From contig OZ220484.1 of assembly GCA_965116165.1 (NCBI GenBank), positions 3,162,001 to 3,226,000 of the forward strand: 64,000 bases of DNA, given 5' to 3'. Position numbers and translations under genes: made by a program. The notes below the pieces were generated by a model that saw only the letters and a list, made by a program, of their open reading frames with translations, searched no databases and was not told the DNA's origin. Source of the stretch: Azophilus sp965116165. GTDB taxonomy: Bacteria > Pseudomonadota > Gammaproteobacteria > Pseudomonadales > Azotimanducaceae. This document shows, in pieces, positions 1-8,136 of this stretch (positions are counted from its first letter, which is position 1; every line of letters begins with the position of its first letter).

Positions 1-2
1 AC

Positions 3-542
3 GACCTGTTGTATTGGATTGAGCACAGGCCCGAGTTTGGGCATCAGGCCATTTGGCTCGATGGCCGCGACCCACGGGAAATGCACACCAATCCCCCGGC
101 CCGCGAGGAATTTGCGGCGCTGCGGGCGCATGGGGTCACAACGATTGCGCCGCCGCTAGTGGTCTTGCTCGGGTTTGACGGGGAGGGGCGCCACAGCGAG
201 CCATCCGGCCCCGCGTTGCGGGATAAGGATCTGGGCATCGAACCCTCGGACTACGCCCGGCGCGCGCGGGCGGCGGGATTGCGCATCTTTTCCTGGACGG
301 TGGAGCGCTCCGGCCGCATCGCCGAAGATGTGTTGCCGCGTCGGGGTGCGTTCTACTACGGTTCCATCGTCGATGCCCTCGCTGACGATGGGGATGTTTT
401 CCACGTGATCCATGCGCTCCGGGAGCGGGTCGGTGTCAGCGGATTGTTCTCCGATTGGCCCGCTACGACGACATTCTATGCCAATTGCATCGACACGGAG
501 CACTCTAGGGAAGGTCTGAACAATTCGATAGAACAGCATTAA
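3..542 (+). CDS. Glycerophosphodiester phosphodiesterase, C-terminal part
   Basis: The frame is open from the window edge, so the start is missing; 179 codons are visible. Family knowledge: GDPD enzymes are TIM-barrel, metal-dependent hydrolases that split glycerophosphodiesters to glycerol-3-phosphate and an alcohol. Supporting sequence is the late-barrel pattern (a GLRIFSWTVE strand, then GLFSDWPATTTFYANC), where a late strand ends in SDWP as in periplasmic or lipoprotein GDPDs. The last eleven residues (REGLNNSIEQH) and the TAA stop are encoded by the family A element that begins at 509, so the native C-terminus has been replaced. The specific substrate cannot be told. Confidence 0.72.
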   Translation, partial: DLLYWIEHRPEFGHQAIWLDGRDPREMHTNPPAREEFAALRAHGVTTIAPPLVVLLGFDGEGRHSEPSGPALRDKDLGIEPSDYARRARAAGLRIFSWTVERSGRIAEDVLPRRGAFYYGSIVDALADDGDVFHVIHALRERVGVSGLFSDWPATTTFYANCIDTEHSREGLNNSIEQH

Positions 543-607
543 ACTACTCGTAAGATATTGATTTTATTGAACCGGATGCCGAGACTACAGAATTAATCAG
601 GGGTTCC
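509..607 (+). repeat. Family A MITE (99 bp, IS5-like ends)
   Basis: The element runs from GGAAGGTCTGAACAATTC to GGTTCC; its inverted end reads GGAACCCCTGATTAATTC. It is flanked by CTAG on the left and CCAG on the right, a 4-bp target duplication with one change. The GGAAGGT end resembles IS5-group terminal repeats, and no coding capacity is present. It overlaps the 3' end of the GDPD gene and provides its stop codon. Confidence 0.85.
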
Positions 608-676
608 CCAGCAGTCGATGGGGATTGGCTATTAAGGCTGCAAGTTGCCGATCCCCGATCCTTGGCCTGTTCGATC

Positions 677-1483
677 TCAGTGGCCCAGGAACCGCGGTGG
701 CCGTTTCTCTTGGAAGGCGCGGCGTCCCTCCCGGTAGTCGTCGCTGTTGAAGCAGGCATTGACGAGTTGCTTGACCCGTTCGAGGTCATCGTCGTTCCCG
801 CCGCTTTCCCAGGCGTTCAAGGCAATCTTGGTGGCCCGCACCGTCAGGGGGGCGTTGGCGGCGATGGCGCCGGCGTAGGCGATGGTCTCCGCCTCGATTT
901 CATCACGGCTGGCCAGGAAGTCAACCAGCCCTATGCGGTGCGCTTCGTTTGCATCCATCAGCCGGGCGGAGAACAGTATATCCCGGGCGCGGGACGGCCC
1001 AATGAGCCGCGCCAGTTTGGCGAGGCCGGGATAGTCGTAACCGAGTCCAAGCTTGGCGGCGGGTATGCCGAAGCGAGAATCGGGGGTGGCGAAGCGAATG
1101 TCGGCGGCAAGCGCCGTGGCCAGGCCACCGCCGACGCAGTAACCCTCGATTAAAGCCAAGAGCGGTTTCTCGATGGTGGCGAGCCAGCGATTTGCCCGGC
1201 CGGAAACCGCATCGTATTCGTCTTTTTGCGCGGCACTTGCCCGCTTGGTGTCAAACTCGGAAATGTCGGCGCCGGAGACGAATGCCTTGCCCCCGGCACC
1301 ACGCATGATCACGACACGGATATCGTCGTCGTTGGACCAGGTTTCGAGAATGTCTCCAATCGTCCGCCACATTTCCAGCGACAGGGCATTGTGGCGGGCC
1401 GGGTGATTGAAGGTCATCCAACCGATTGCGTCCTCGCGGTGGGCGAGCATCCGCTCCGTGCCGAGCGGCAAGGGCACTTTCAT
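677..1483 (-). CDS. Enoyl-CoA hydratase/isomerase family (crotonase) protein lacking both hydratase glutamates
   Basis: A 268-residue crotonase-fold protein of usual family length. The CoA oxyanion-hole segments are visible (GGKAFVSGADISEF near residue 65, CVGGGLATALAADIRFA from about 116). In true enoyl-CoA hydratases the two catalytic Glu (rat Glu144 and Glu164) lie in GGGCE and in FGxPE. Here those positions are Ala122 and Ala142 by hand alignment. It therefore probably does not hydrate enoyl-CoA by the standard mechanism and may be an isomerase, hydrolase or binding protein. It stands alone, followed downstream by a MITE. The start sits just inside an AT-rich intergenic region. Confidence 0.85.
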   Translation of the reverse strand: MKVPLPLGTERMLAHREDAIGWMTFNHPARHNALSLEMWRTIGDILETWSNDDDIRVVIMRGAGGKAFVSGADISEFDTKRASAAQKDEYDAVSGRANRWLATIEKPLLALIEGYCVGGGLATALAADIRFATPDSRFGIPAAKLGLGYDYPGLAKLARLIGPSRARDILFSARLMDANEAHRIGLVDFLASRDEIEAETIAYAGAIAANAPLTVRATKIALNAWESGGNDDDLERVKQLVNACFNSDDYREGRRAFQEKRPPRFLGH

Positions 1484-1528
1484 TGATCCGAACCTCAGGG
1501 GCTGTCTACTTGATGCGGAATTATCTAT

Positions 1529-1629
1529 GGGGAATTATATCGGTGAGTTGACAGAGCCCAAGCTGTGGTAGTTCTCTCCCACTAAAACCTCAACCTATAG
1601 TGGTATGTCAACTTACGTACATCAGTCCC
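1529..1629. repeat. Family C MITE (IS1595-like ends)
   Basis: It begins GGGGAATTATATCGGTGAG and ends in a diverged inverse copy (TATGTCAACTTACGTAC then CAGTCCC). A second copy with the same internal layout lies at 13715-13812. The GGGAATTATATCG end matches the ends of the IS1595-type remnant at 23581-23844, so C is probably a non-autonomous derivative of such an IS. No reading frame is seen. Confidence 0.6.
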
Positions 1630-1904
1630 GTATCTGTTGGTGAAACGGGCTGACCTGAAAATCCAGACCAAACCAACGGCGGATGGTCAGTTTGTGCGGG
1701 CATATACGGACCCCAATGGCCTGTGGCGTCGCGCTAGTGGGGGTTGCTGCGTTTCATGGAGCGCGGGATTCCGAAATCTCGGGGGGAGGGACACTAGCAG
1801 GTGGAGAAACGGCAGTCACGCGGCAATCGTTGCGGCGAGGCCAATAGGGCCAATTGGTGCTCAGCTACATTGCACGACCGGCGCGGGCCACGGCGAAACG
1901 CGGG
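1630..1904. other. Intergenic stretch with no recognised gene
   Basis: The region lies between the family C repeat and the dehydrogenase stop codon. A 97-codon frame from 1637 to 1930 runs through it, but its composition (Arg/Gly/Ser rich, no motif) and its overlap with the dehydrogenase 3' end suggest chance. I see no RNA gene or terminator I can defend. Confidence 0.4.
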
Positions 1905-3398
1905 TTAATCGTTCTGTGTCAAATCGTTGACCGGCGTTACGCGCAACAGCAGGTCGGGGTTGTTCATCACCACGTATAAGGCTCCGGACGGCGCGAATTT
2001 GAGATCGCGCACGCGGCCGAGGCCCTTGAATAGCATCTCTTCGCCCACGATTTGTTCATCTTCGAGGGTGTAGAGCCAGAGTTCCTCAAGGCCGAGCGAT
2101 CCCACGAGCAGCCGGTATCGCCAGGCCGGGAACAGAGGGCTGTCGCTGAACACGACCGGTGCAACGGCCTTCGAAGGGGTCCATTGCACAACCGGCTGAC
2201 GCATGCCGGGGCGGTGCGTGAATTCGGAAACGGTCTTGCCGCTGTAGTCGATGCCGTAGGTAATGGTCGGCCAACCGTAATTGACCCCCGGCTCCAGAAC
2301 ATTGAGCTCATCGCCACCCCTGGGGCCGTGGTCGGTGGACCAGATGACGCCGGTTTCGGGATGACGCGCCAATCCCTGGGTGTTGCGATTGCCGATGCTG
2401 AAGATGGCGGGTAGGGCGCCCGGGGTGTCTACGAAGGGGTTCTCCCGAGGGATTGTCCCGTCTCGATGGATGCGGAATATCTTGCCGGTTGCCTTGGTCA
2501 AGTCTTGGGAATCCTCGGCCCGGCCCATATCGCCGATGGTGAACAGGAGCCGCCCCTCGGTGTCGAATTCAAATCGGCATCCCCACCGATTGCCGCCGAC
2601 GACGCGCAGGGATTCACCCGCGTCGAACAGCGTTTCCTGGTCGATCCACCTATAACCCGTGACCCGACCCCGGACGATACGAGTCAGCGCGGGTGCATTG
2701 GCGTCATCCGGCGCACCGTCCGAGTAGCTGTAGGCGAGGTAAATCCACCCGTTGGCGTTGAACTCCGGATCGAGCGCGAGATCCATCAGGCCGCCGGTGC
2801 TCATTTTGGTATAGATCTCGGGCAGGCCGGTGACCGGCTTCGGGTCGACCACGCCGTTGCGCAGCCAGCGCAGGCGTCCTCCCTTTTCCGTGATCAGCGC
2901 CGCATCCTCCGAGATGAACTCGATGGCCCAGGGATGCTTTAGCTCATCGATGCCCACTACCTCCAGGCGCAGCGGGTATTCGGTGGTTTCGATGGATTCG
3001 GGCAGGCTTTCGTGGGAAGGCGGGGCCGTCTCCCGCATGCGTTCGATATGGTGGGCCAGCGCCAGGGCTTCACCATCTGTAAGAATATCGGCCCAGGCGG
3101 GCATGTCCGTGTCGGGAATGCCCCATTTGATGTTCTGGAAAACCGTGAACAGATCGCGCCCGTACTGCCAACGGTGTTTGATGAGCGCGCTTGCGGAAGC
3201 ACCCCGCATGTCGCGTCCGTGGCAACTCGCGCAATGTTGGGCGTAGAGCGGGCCTGGTTCGATGTTCTCCGTTTCCGGTGGTGCGTTCCCCGCTGTCGCG
3301 GTGAGCGGTGAATCCGCGGCCGTCGCCACCACGGCCGCTACCAGTGGTAGAGTGGCCATAGCCAACCTGAAGATGAGCCCAGCGGCCTCAGGGACCAC
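1905..3398 (-). CDS. Cytochrome c - PQQ-dependent sugar dehydrogenase fusion (GSDH family)
   Basis: The 497-residue protein has an N-terminal signal/anchor segment (residues 10-28) and one class I cytochrome c domain (heme motif CASCH near 56, likely axial Met in DTDMPAW near 98). The C-terminal six-bladed propeller is of the glucose/sorbosone dehydrogenase type: HPWAIEFI, GGLMDLALDPEF, IGNRNTQGLA, GGDELNVLEPGVNYGWP. Family role: periplasmic oxidation of a sugar or other polyol by PQQ, with electrons passed to the fused heme. Its start overlaps the 3' end of the upstream amidohydrolase by 11 bp, suggesting translational coupling. The real substrate is not deducible. Confidence 0.88.
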   Translation of the reverse strand: MVPEAAGLIFRLAMATLPLVAAVVATAADSPLTATAGNAPPETENIEPGPLYAQHCASCHGRDMRGASASALIKHRWQYGRDLFTVFQNIKWGIPDTDMPAWADILTDGEALALAHHIERMRETAPPSHESLPESIETTEYPLRLEVVGIDELKHPWAIEFISEDAALITEKGGRLRWLRNGVVDPKPVTGLPEIYTKMSTGGLMDLALDPEFNANGWIYLAYSYSDGAPDDANAPALTRIVRGRVTGYRWIDQETLFDAGESLRVVGGNRWGCRFEFDTEGRLLFTIGDMGRAEDSQDLTKATGKIFRIHRDGTIPRENPFVDTPGALPAIFSIGNRNTQGLARHPETGVIWSTDHGPRGGDELNVLEPGVNYGWPTITYGIDYSGKTVSEFTHRPGMRQPVVQWTPSKAVAPVVFSDSPLFPAWRYRLLVGSLGLEELWLYTLEDEQIVGEEMLFKGLGRVRDLKFAPSGALYVVMNNPDLLLRVTPVNDLTQND

Positions 3399-5202
3399 TC
3401 GGCACCCGCTCGTGCCCGTAGACGAACTCGCCGCCGACCATGGTTTGGACGACGGTCACTTGGTGCAGTTCGGTTGCCGGTATCTCGTAGGGGTCGCGGT
3501 CCACGATCATCAGGTCGGCGAGCATTCCCGGCTCAAGCCGCCCGAGCGTGTCATCCGTGCCCATTTGGATCGCCGCATTGACGGTGTAGAGTTCGATGGC
3601 CTCCACAACTGTAATCGCCTCATTGGGCCCAAAGCTTCTCGTCCCGCCACCGGGTGCCCGGCGCGTTACCATGGTTTCGATGCCGATCCACGGATTCACC
3701 GATGGAACAACGGACCAGTCCGACCCGGCCACCACCAGAGGCCCCGCATCGATTGCCTCGCGCAACGGCCAGACGCGGGCGGCGCGCTCTTCGCCCACGG
3801 CGATGGCGATATCGTCGCTGATTGGGGTCGGGCTCCAGAGATAGGGCGAGAATTCGAGGGTGGCTCCCAACTCCCGTGCGAGTGGCAGATCCTCTTGGGC
3901 GATGAAGGTGCAATGCCCTGGATTGTGCGGCAGGTCGCTGTTGCCATTGGCCTCCCGCGCGGCCCGCACGGCCTGTAAACTAGCGCGTACGGCGGCATCG
4001 CCGGCCGCGTGGAACTTAACCGTCATGCCCATCGAATCGAAGCGAATGGTCGCCGCGTCCAAGGCATCCTGGGCGACAAAGAGTATGCCGTGGCGGCTCG
4101 CTTCGTCGTCGCGACCCGGCAACGTATCCGCATAGGGCTCCAACATCGCCGCCGTGTGGCTTTGCGTCGGCACCCCGTCGAGCATGATCTTGATGCAATC
4201 CGGGAACAACCACTCACGCCGATATTGCTCGCGGGCTTCGATCATGGCCTCGAGGTCCGGTTGATCCGGGGACCAGGGGAGGCAGAGCCGGACACGCTGT
4301 TTCAATGCGCCCCGGTCAAACGCGTCGGCGTAGGCGCGCGCTTCTTTCCAAACGTTGGTGGTGAAGCCCATATAGGCTTCCTCGAACGAGGTGATGCCGA
4401 AAGACAGCATTTCCCCGGTGGCCCATTCCAGCGCCGTCCGCACGGCCGCATCCGATTCTCCGGGGATGTGCTGGCGGACCAATAGATTGGCCTCCTCGTG
4501 CAGAGCCCCGGTCGGCTCGCCGTCGGCGTCGCGGGCGATGATGCCGCCCGATGGATTTGGCGTATCCCGGTTGATGCCGGCGATTTCCAGCGCCCGGGTA
4601 TTGGCCCAGCCGCTGTGCGCGCTGGTGTCGTCGAGCAGCACCGGGTTGTCGGGCGAGATGTCGTCGATCATGCGGCGGTGCGGCGCCTCGCCAAGCGCCG
4701 AATCGTCCCATTGGCCGCCGGTGATCCAGGCACCGGGTTGGGCGGCTTCCACACAACGTTGCAGGTGTGTTCTCAGGGTCGCTAGGTCGGAACCTTGCGG
4801 AATGACGCAACGGCGTGCCTGAACACCCGCGTAGACTGGGTGGACATGCATGTCGTGAAATCCGGGGAGGATCACCCTTCCCCCGAGGTCAACCGTTTGG
4901 GTGCTGGGTACCGCCAATGCGGACACCATGGCGCTGTCGCCCGCCGCCACGATCTCCCGCCCGCGGATTGCCAATGCATCCACCTGCGGTTGGGCTGTGT
5001 TGAGGGTGTAGATCCTGCCGTTGGTCAGCACCATGTCCGGCGGTGCCTCGGTCGAGACGGACCTGTCGTCCGATGTCGGTGTGTTGTTCGGCGACGGTTC
5101 GCAGCCCACCACCACACCCAGGCAGACCAACGGAAGGGCCACTTGCCGCAAAAGCGGGAATCCTCGCTTCCGGGCCGCGGCCACGGGCCTGTTTGCCTGC
5201 AT
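3388..5202 (-). CDS. Lipoprotein amidohydrolase, YtcJ-like (amidohydrolase 3 family)
   Basis: I start at the ATG at 5202 because AGGAG lies 7 nt upstream and the frame then opens with a lipoprotein signal ending in the lipobox VVGC; a 15-codon longer start exists. Metal-binding features of the superfamily are present: HDMHVHP, a KIMLDGVPTQSHTA segment (candidate carboxylated Lys), FHAAGDAAV, and Asp in GSDWSVVP. Family members hydrolyse amide or formamide bonds, often with relaxed specificity. It is cotranscribed with the sugar dehydrogenase downstream and follows a TonB receptor gene, suggesting periplasmic processing of an imported compound (inference). Confidence 0.87.
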   Translation of the reverse strand: MQANRPVAAARKRGFPLLRQVALPLVCLGVVVGCEPSPNNTPTSDDRSVSTEAPPDMVLTNGRIYTLNTAQPQVDALAIRGREIVAAGDSAMVSALAVPSTQTVDLGGRVILPGFHDMHVHPVYAGVQARRCVIPQGSDLATLRTHLQRCVEAAQPGAWITGGQWDDSALGEAPHRRMIDDISPDNPVLLDDTSAHSGWANTRALEIAGINRDTPNPSGGIIARDADGEPTGALHEEANLLVRQHIPGESDAAVRTALEWATGEMLSFGITSFEEAYMGFTTNVWKEARAYADAFDRGALKQRVRLCLPWSPDQPDLEAMIEAREQYRREWLFPDCIKIMLDGVPTQSHTAAMLEPYADTLPGRDDEASRHGILFVAQDALDAATIRFDSMGMTVKFHAAGDAAVRASLQAVRAAREANGNSDLPHNPGHCTFIAQEDLPLARELGATLEFSPYLWSPTPISDDIAIAVGEERAARVWPLREAIDAGPLVVAGSDWSVVPSVNPWIGIETMVTRRAPGGGTRSFGPNEAITVVEAIELYTVNAAIQMGTDDTLGRLEPGMLADLMIVDRDPYEIPATELHQVTVVQTMVGGEFVYGHERVPSGP

Positions 5203-5262
5203 GACTACTCCTTGTTGTTCGAAGCTAAGGCCTATTCGGCCGCGCATATCCGCTGTTCAAGC

Positions 5263-5288
5263 CCACAAGTGTTCTACGGCGCGGGCTA
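5263..5288. repeat. Family E element terminus at the TonB-receptor stop codon
   Basis: The sequence ACAAGTGTTCTACGGCGCGG followed by GCTAG recurs at 35035-35064 and 58905-58934 with small changes. The CTAG is also the TAG stop codon (minus strand) of the receptor gene. How far the element extends toward 5240 is unclear. Confidence 0.5.
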
Positions 5289-7706
5289 GAAAAAATTGTA
5301 CTGAATGGTGGCGCCGACCGTCCTCGGCATACCGACATAGCGGACGTTCGGCCCGTTGCCGGTAAAGGCGGAGGGAAAGTAATACTCGTCCGTGACGTTG
5401 CGGCTCCAAACCATTAGCCGCCATTTTTCGTCATGACCGCCGATACTGCCCCTGACATTGAGAATGCTGTAGTCGCTTGATCGGAACGCCGGACCGGCAA
5501 CGCCGCCGGATTCATCCACATAGTTGATGTCGCTGGCGATTTCCAGGTACATCCTATCGTTTAGGGGCCAGCGATAGCTGGCCATGGCGTTGAGGGACCA
5601 CTCCGGTGCTTGCGCAAGCGGTGCCCCCGAGGCGTCGATGTACAGCACTTCCGGCCAGACACTGGCGGGGTCCACGGCCAGCCACTCCTTGATTTCGGAA
5701 TCGATGTAGGCGACACCGAGATGCAGGTTCAGTCCGGCAACCGGTGCCCAGTCCAGTTCCGCTTCGGCACCCAGCACTTCCGCCTTGGGAATGTTCGTCA
5801 GGCCGACGATATTGCCGACGAAGGTTACAGCCAGATCACCCTCCTGCTTGTCCTTGTAGTCATAGAAGTATCCGTTCAGGTTCAACTGCATGCTGCCTTC
5901 CAGCAGGGTCATCTTGGAACCGAGTTCATAGGCTGTCAGTGTTTCCGGCCGGTAGGGCCGCAACTGGGTTGTCGCGTTCGAATTGGCGCCGTTGAACCCG
6001 CCGGACTTGAACCCGCGCGCGGCCGAGAGATAGACGAGGATGTCGTCTCTGACCGAATAGTCGAGGCCGGCTTTCCACATCCAACGGTTGGTATCGATGG
6101 TCTCCGTGAACACGCGGAAGGCGTCGTTCGGATTGGCGGCGACAAAGATGTTTGTTGGCGAGGTCGGGTCGTCGTCGATGGTGCCGCAGTCCCCCGGCCC
6201 GACCGACGCGCCGAACAACAGGTTCAGGAAGTTTCCCAGGGAGTTGTCCGTGGCGGAAAATGTGCAGCCGGACCAAGTGCGCTCCTCGCTGGTATAGCGT
6301 GTGCCGAGGGTCAGTTTGAACCGGTCTGTGAGGAACCACTCGATGTGGGCGAATCCGGCGATGGATTCCGTGTCCTGCTCGTAACTGGTATCGAGTTCCA
6401 GAATTGGCGCGGAAGAGAAGGGCGGGATATCCCAGGGAATCGACCCGTTGCCGAATTGGGAATCGGGCATGAAGAAGTGATACCCCTCGCTGACGTCGTC
6501 GTTCGAGTAGTAAAGGCCGACGAGCGCGGTCAGCCGGTCGGTTTCCCTAGAGACGATCAACTCCTGCGAAAACGCCTCGACCGTCGAAGTATTGATGTTG
6601 GATGTATCCACGAAGTCGCCGCCGTCGCCCTCGAAAGCTTCGCGCCGGTCGAATTCATCGTAGGCGGTCAGCGAGGTGACGGTGAAATCCCCAAGGCCCC
6701 ATTCCAGACGGCCCGAGATGCCGATCAATTCGTTGTTCCGCTTGGGCCTGAGGTCATAGGTGGTGCCGGTGATGGCACTGGTATAGCTGTTGCTCCAGTC
6801 CGCATCCCGGGCGTCCTTGCCATCGGTGAACCAGGGTGGTCGGGACGATAGGGTGACAAAGTCGGGGCTGTAGTTTTCCAGGGGTGTATGGGGCAGCAGG
6901 GCGAGACCGGCGCCGATGGGGGTGCCGTCGATGGCGGCCGGCGACTGGTTTTCGGAGTTGTCCTTTGTATAGCGCGCATTGAGCAGGAGGCTGGCCTGTT
7001 CGCCCAGGTCGATGTCCAGAATCCCACGCACGGCTTCCACGTTCTTTTCGCCCAGGTCGTCGTCGCGGGTCAGGCTTTTCTGCCAGCCGTCGAATGAATG
7101 AATTGTTTTGAAGGCAAGACGCCCCGACGCCCCCTCCCATTCGCTTATCGGTCCGCTGATAAAGCCTTCGACATCGACGGTCTGATAGGAACTGAAACCG
7201 GCGGTGATGCCGGCTTCGGGCTCTTCCGTCGGTTTGCGGCTGATGAAGTTGATCTGACCGGCCGTGGTGTTACGGCCGTAGAGGTCGCCCTGCGGACCTC
7301 TTAGCACTTCGATTCGCTCGATATCGAACAGCGTGCCGCGGCTCATTACCGAGTAGGGGATGTTGACGCCGTCAAAATACAGGCCGACCGTCGCGGAACT
7401 CGATGTCGTGAAGTCCTGGAAGCCGACGCCGCGCAGGGTGTATTGCGGTACGCCGGTTGCGGCGGTTTCGTTGATATTCAGCGCGGGTGTGAAGCGGGCC
7501 AGGTCTTCCGCCGTTTTGATCCCGAGTTCCCGCACGAGTTCTCCCGACATGACGTTGATGGTGATGCCGACGCTGTTGACATCCTGCTCACGCTTTTGCG
7601 CGGTGACGATGATTTCTTCCAAGGCGGTGTCCTGGGCTGCGAGGTGCATGGGGAAAAGGCATAGGCAAATCAGGATGGAATGAGCCAGTTTCGTCATTTT
7701 GGTCAC
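5286..7706 (-). CDS. TonB-dependent outer membrane receptor
   Basis: The 806-residue protein opens with a signal peptide ending near AAQD, then the EEIIVTAQKREQ TonB-box-like stretch, a plug domain (RGPQGDLYGRNT near residue 135) and a long beta-barrel ending in YNFF with the terminal Phe expected of outer-membrane proteins. The start is GTG, chosen because GGAG lies 7 nt upstream. Family role: energised uptake of siderophores, vitamins, glycans or other large substrates. The substrate is unknown; the neighbouring secreted sugar dehydrogenase and amidohydrolase hint at an organic nutrient. The TAG stop codon is the CTAG at the edge of a family E element. Confidence 0.92.
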   Translation of the reverse strand: MTKMTKLAHSILICLCLFPMHLAAQDTALEEIIVTAQKREQDVNSVGITINVMSGELVRELGIKTAEDLARFTPALNINETAATGVPQYTLRGVGFQDFTTSSSATVGLYFDGVNIPYSVMSRGTLFDIERIEVLRGPQGDLYGRNTTAGQINFISRKPTEEPEAGITAGFSSYQTVDVEGFISGPISEWEGASGRLAFKTIHSFDGWQKSLTRDDDLGEKNVEAVRGILDIDLGEQASLLLNARYTKDNSENQSPAAIDGTPIGAGLALLPHTPLENYSPDFVTLSSRPPWFTDGKDARDADWSNSYTSAITGTTYDLRPKRNNELIGISGRLEWGLGDFTVTSLTAYDEFDRREAFEGDGGDFVDTSNINTSTVEAFSQELIVSRETDRLTALVGLYYSNDDVSEGYHFFMPDSQFGNGSIPWDIPPFSSAPILELDTSYEQDTESIAGFAHIEWFLTDRFKLTLGTRYTSEERTWSGCTFSATDNSLGNFLNLLFGASVGPGDCGTIDDDPTSPTNIFVAANPNDAFRVFTETIDTNRWMWKAGLDYSVRDDILVYLSAARGFKSGGFNGANSNATTQLRPYRPETLTAYELGSKMTLLEGSMQLNLNGYFYDYKDKQEGDLAVTFVGNIVGLTNIPKAEVLGAEAELDWAPVAGLNLHLGVAYIDSEIKEWLAVDPASVWPEVLYIDASGAPLAQAPEWSLNAMASYRWPLNDRMYLEIASDINYVDESGGVAGPAFRSSDYSILNVRGSIGGHDEKWRLMVWSRNVTDEYYFPSAFTGNGPNVRYVGMPRTVGATIQYNFF

Positions 7707-7979
7707 TTTATTTCTCCGATTGCCGTGGCGACGCCGTCGAGATAACGCATGCGTGGCCGATTTCGATGAGAATGAGCAATTGTTCGCATTATTGCGCCAA
7801 AGTCAACAGGGTTGATCCAAGCACGGCAATCGGCGGAGGCCGGTATCGTCCGACGCCAATGGGGGGAGTGGTCTCCGCGAAATTCCGAGGGTGGCCCTTT
7901 GGCATGTGGGTCGCGCCGCCCTACTGAAACGGCGATCTGGCCTTATCTTTGTCCGAACCCATGCGGCCCAGCGGCGCGC
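7707..7979. promoter_or_regulatory. Upstream region of the TonB receptor, with an imperfect palindrome
   Basis: This gene-free stretch lies upstream of the minus-strand receptor. At 7771-7790 the sequence AATGAGCAATTGTTCGCATT is an imperfect dyad (arms AATG-G and C-CATT) in an otherwise GC-rich area, a plausible operator. No regulator can be assigned and I see no other structure. Confidence 0.25.
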
Positions 7980-8109
7980 TAGTGTCCTGTCCCGCCAAGG
8001 CGCATATTATTCGACCCGTGTGTAATGTATCGTATATTATTGATTTTAAAAGAAATTATTTTTATAGGTCGGTGACTATTTTATAGCGAATTGGCCGGAC
8101 AGCACACTA
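7980..8109. repeat. Family B MITE, inserted in CTAG
   Basis: The terminal inverted repeats GTGTCCTGTCCCG and its partner (GTGTGCTGTCCGG read inward) flank an AT-rich core. CTAG is present at both edges (7979-7982 and 8107-8110), consistent with a TA duplication as in IS630-type insertion. Other copies lie at 34778 (truncated), 55045 and 58932. Confidence 0.82.
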
Positions 8110-8136
8110 GTGTCGCCACGGATACCGCCTTTGATA

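Noticed and set aside
1637..1930. 97-codon plus-strand frame as a small gene
   Set aside because: No ribosome binding site or motif, and its end overlaps the sugar dehydrogenase on the other strand.
5610..6851. 413-codon plus-strand frame inside the TonB receptor
   Set aside because: It is antisense to a clear receptor gene, has no domain features and arises from high GC and codon bias.
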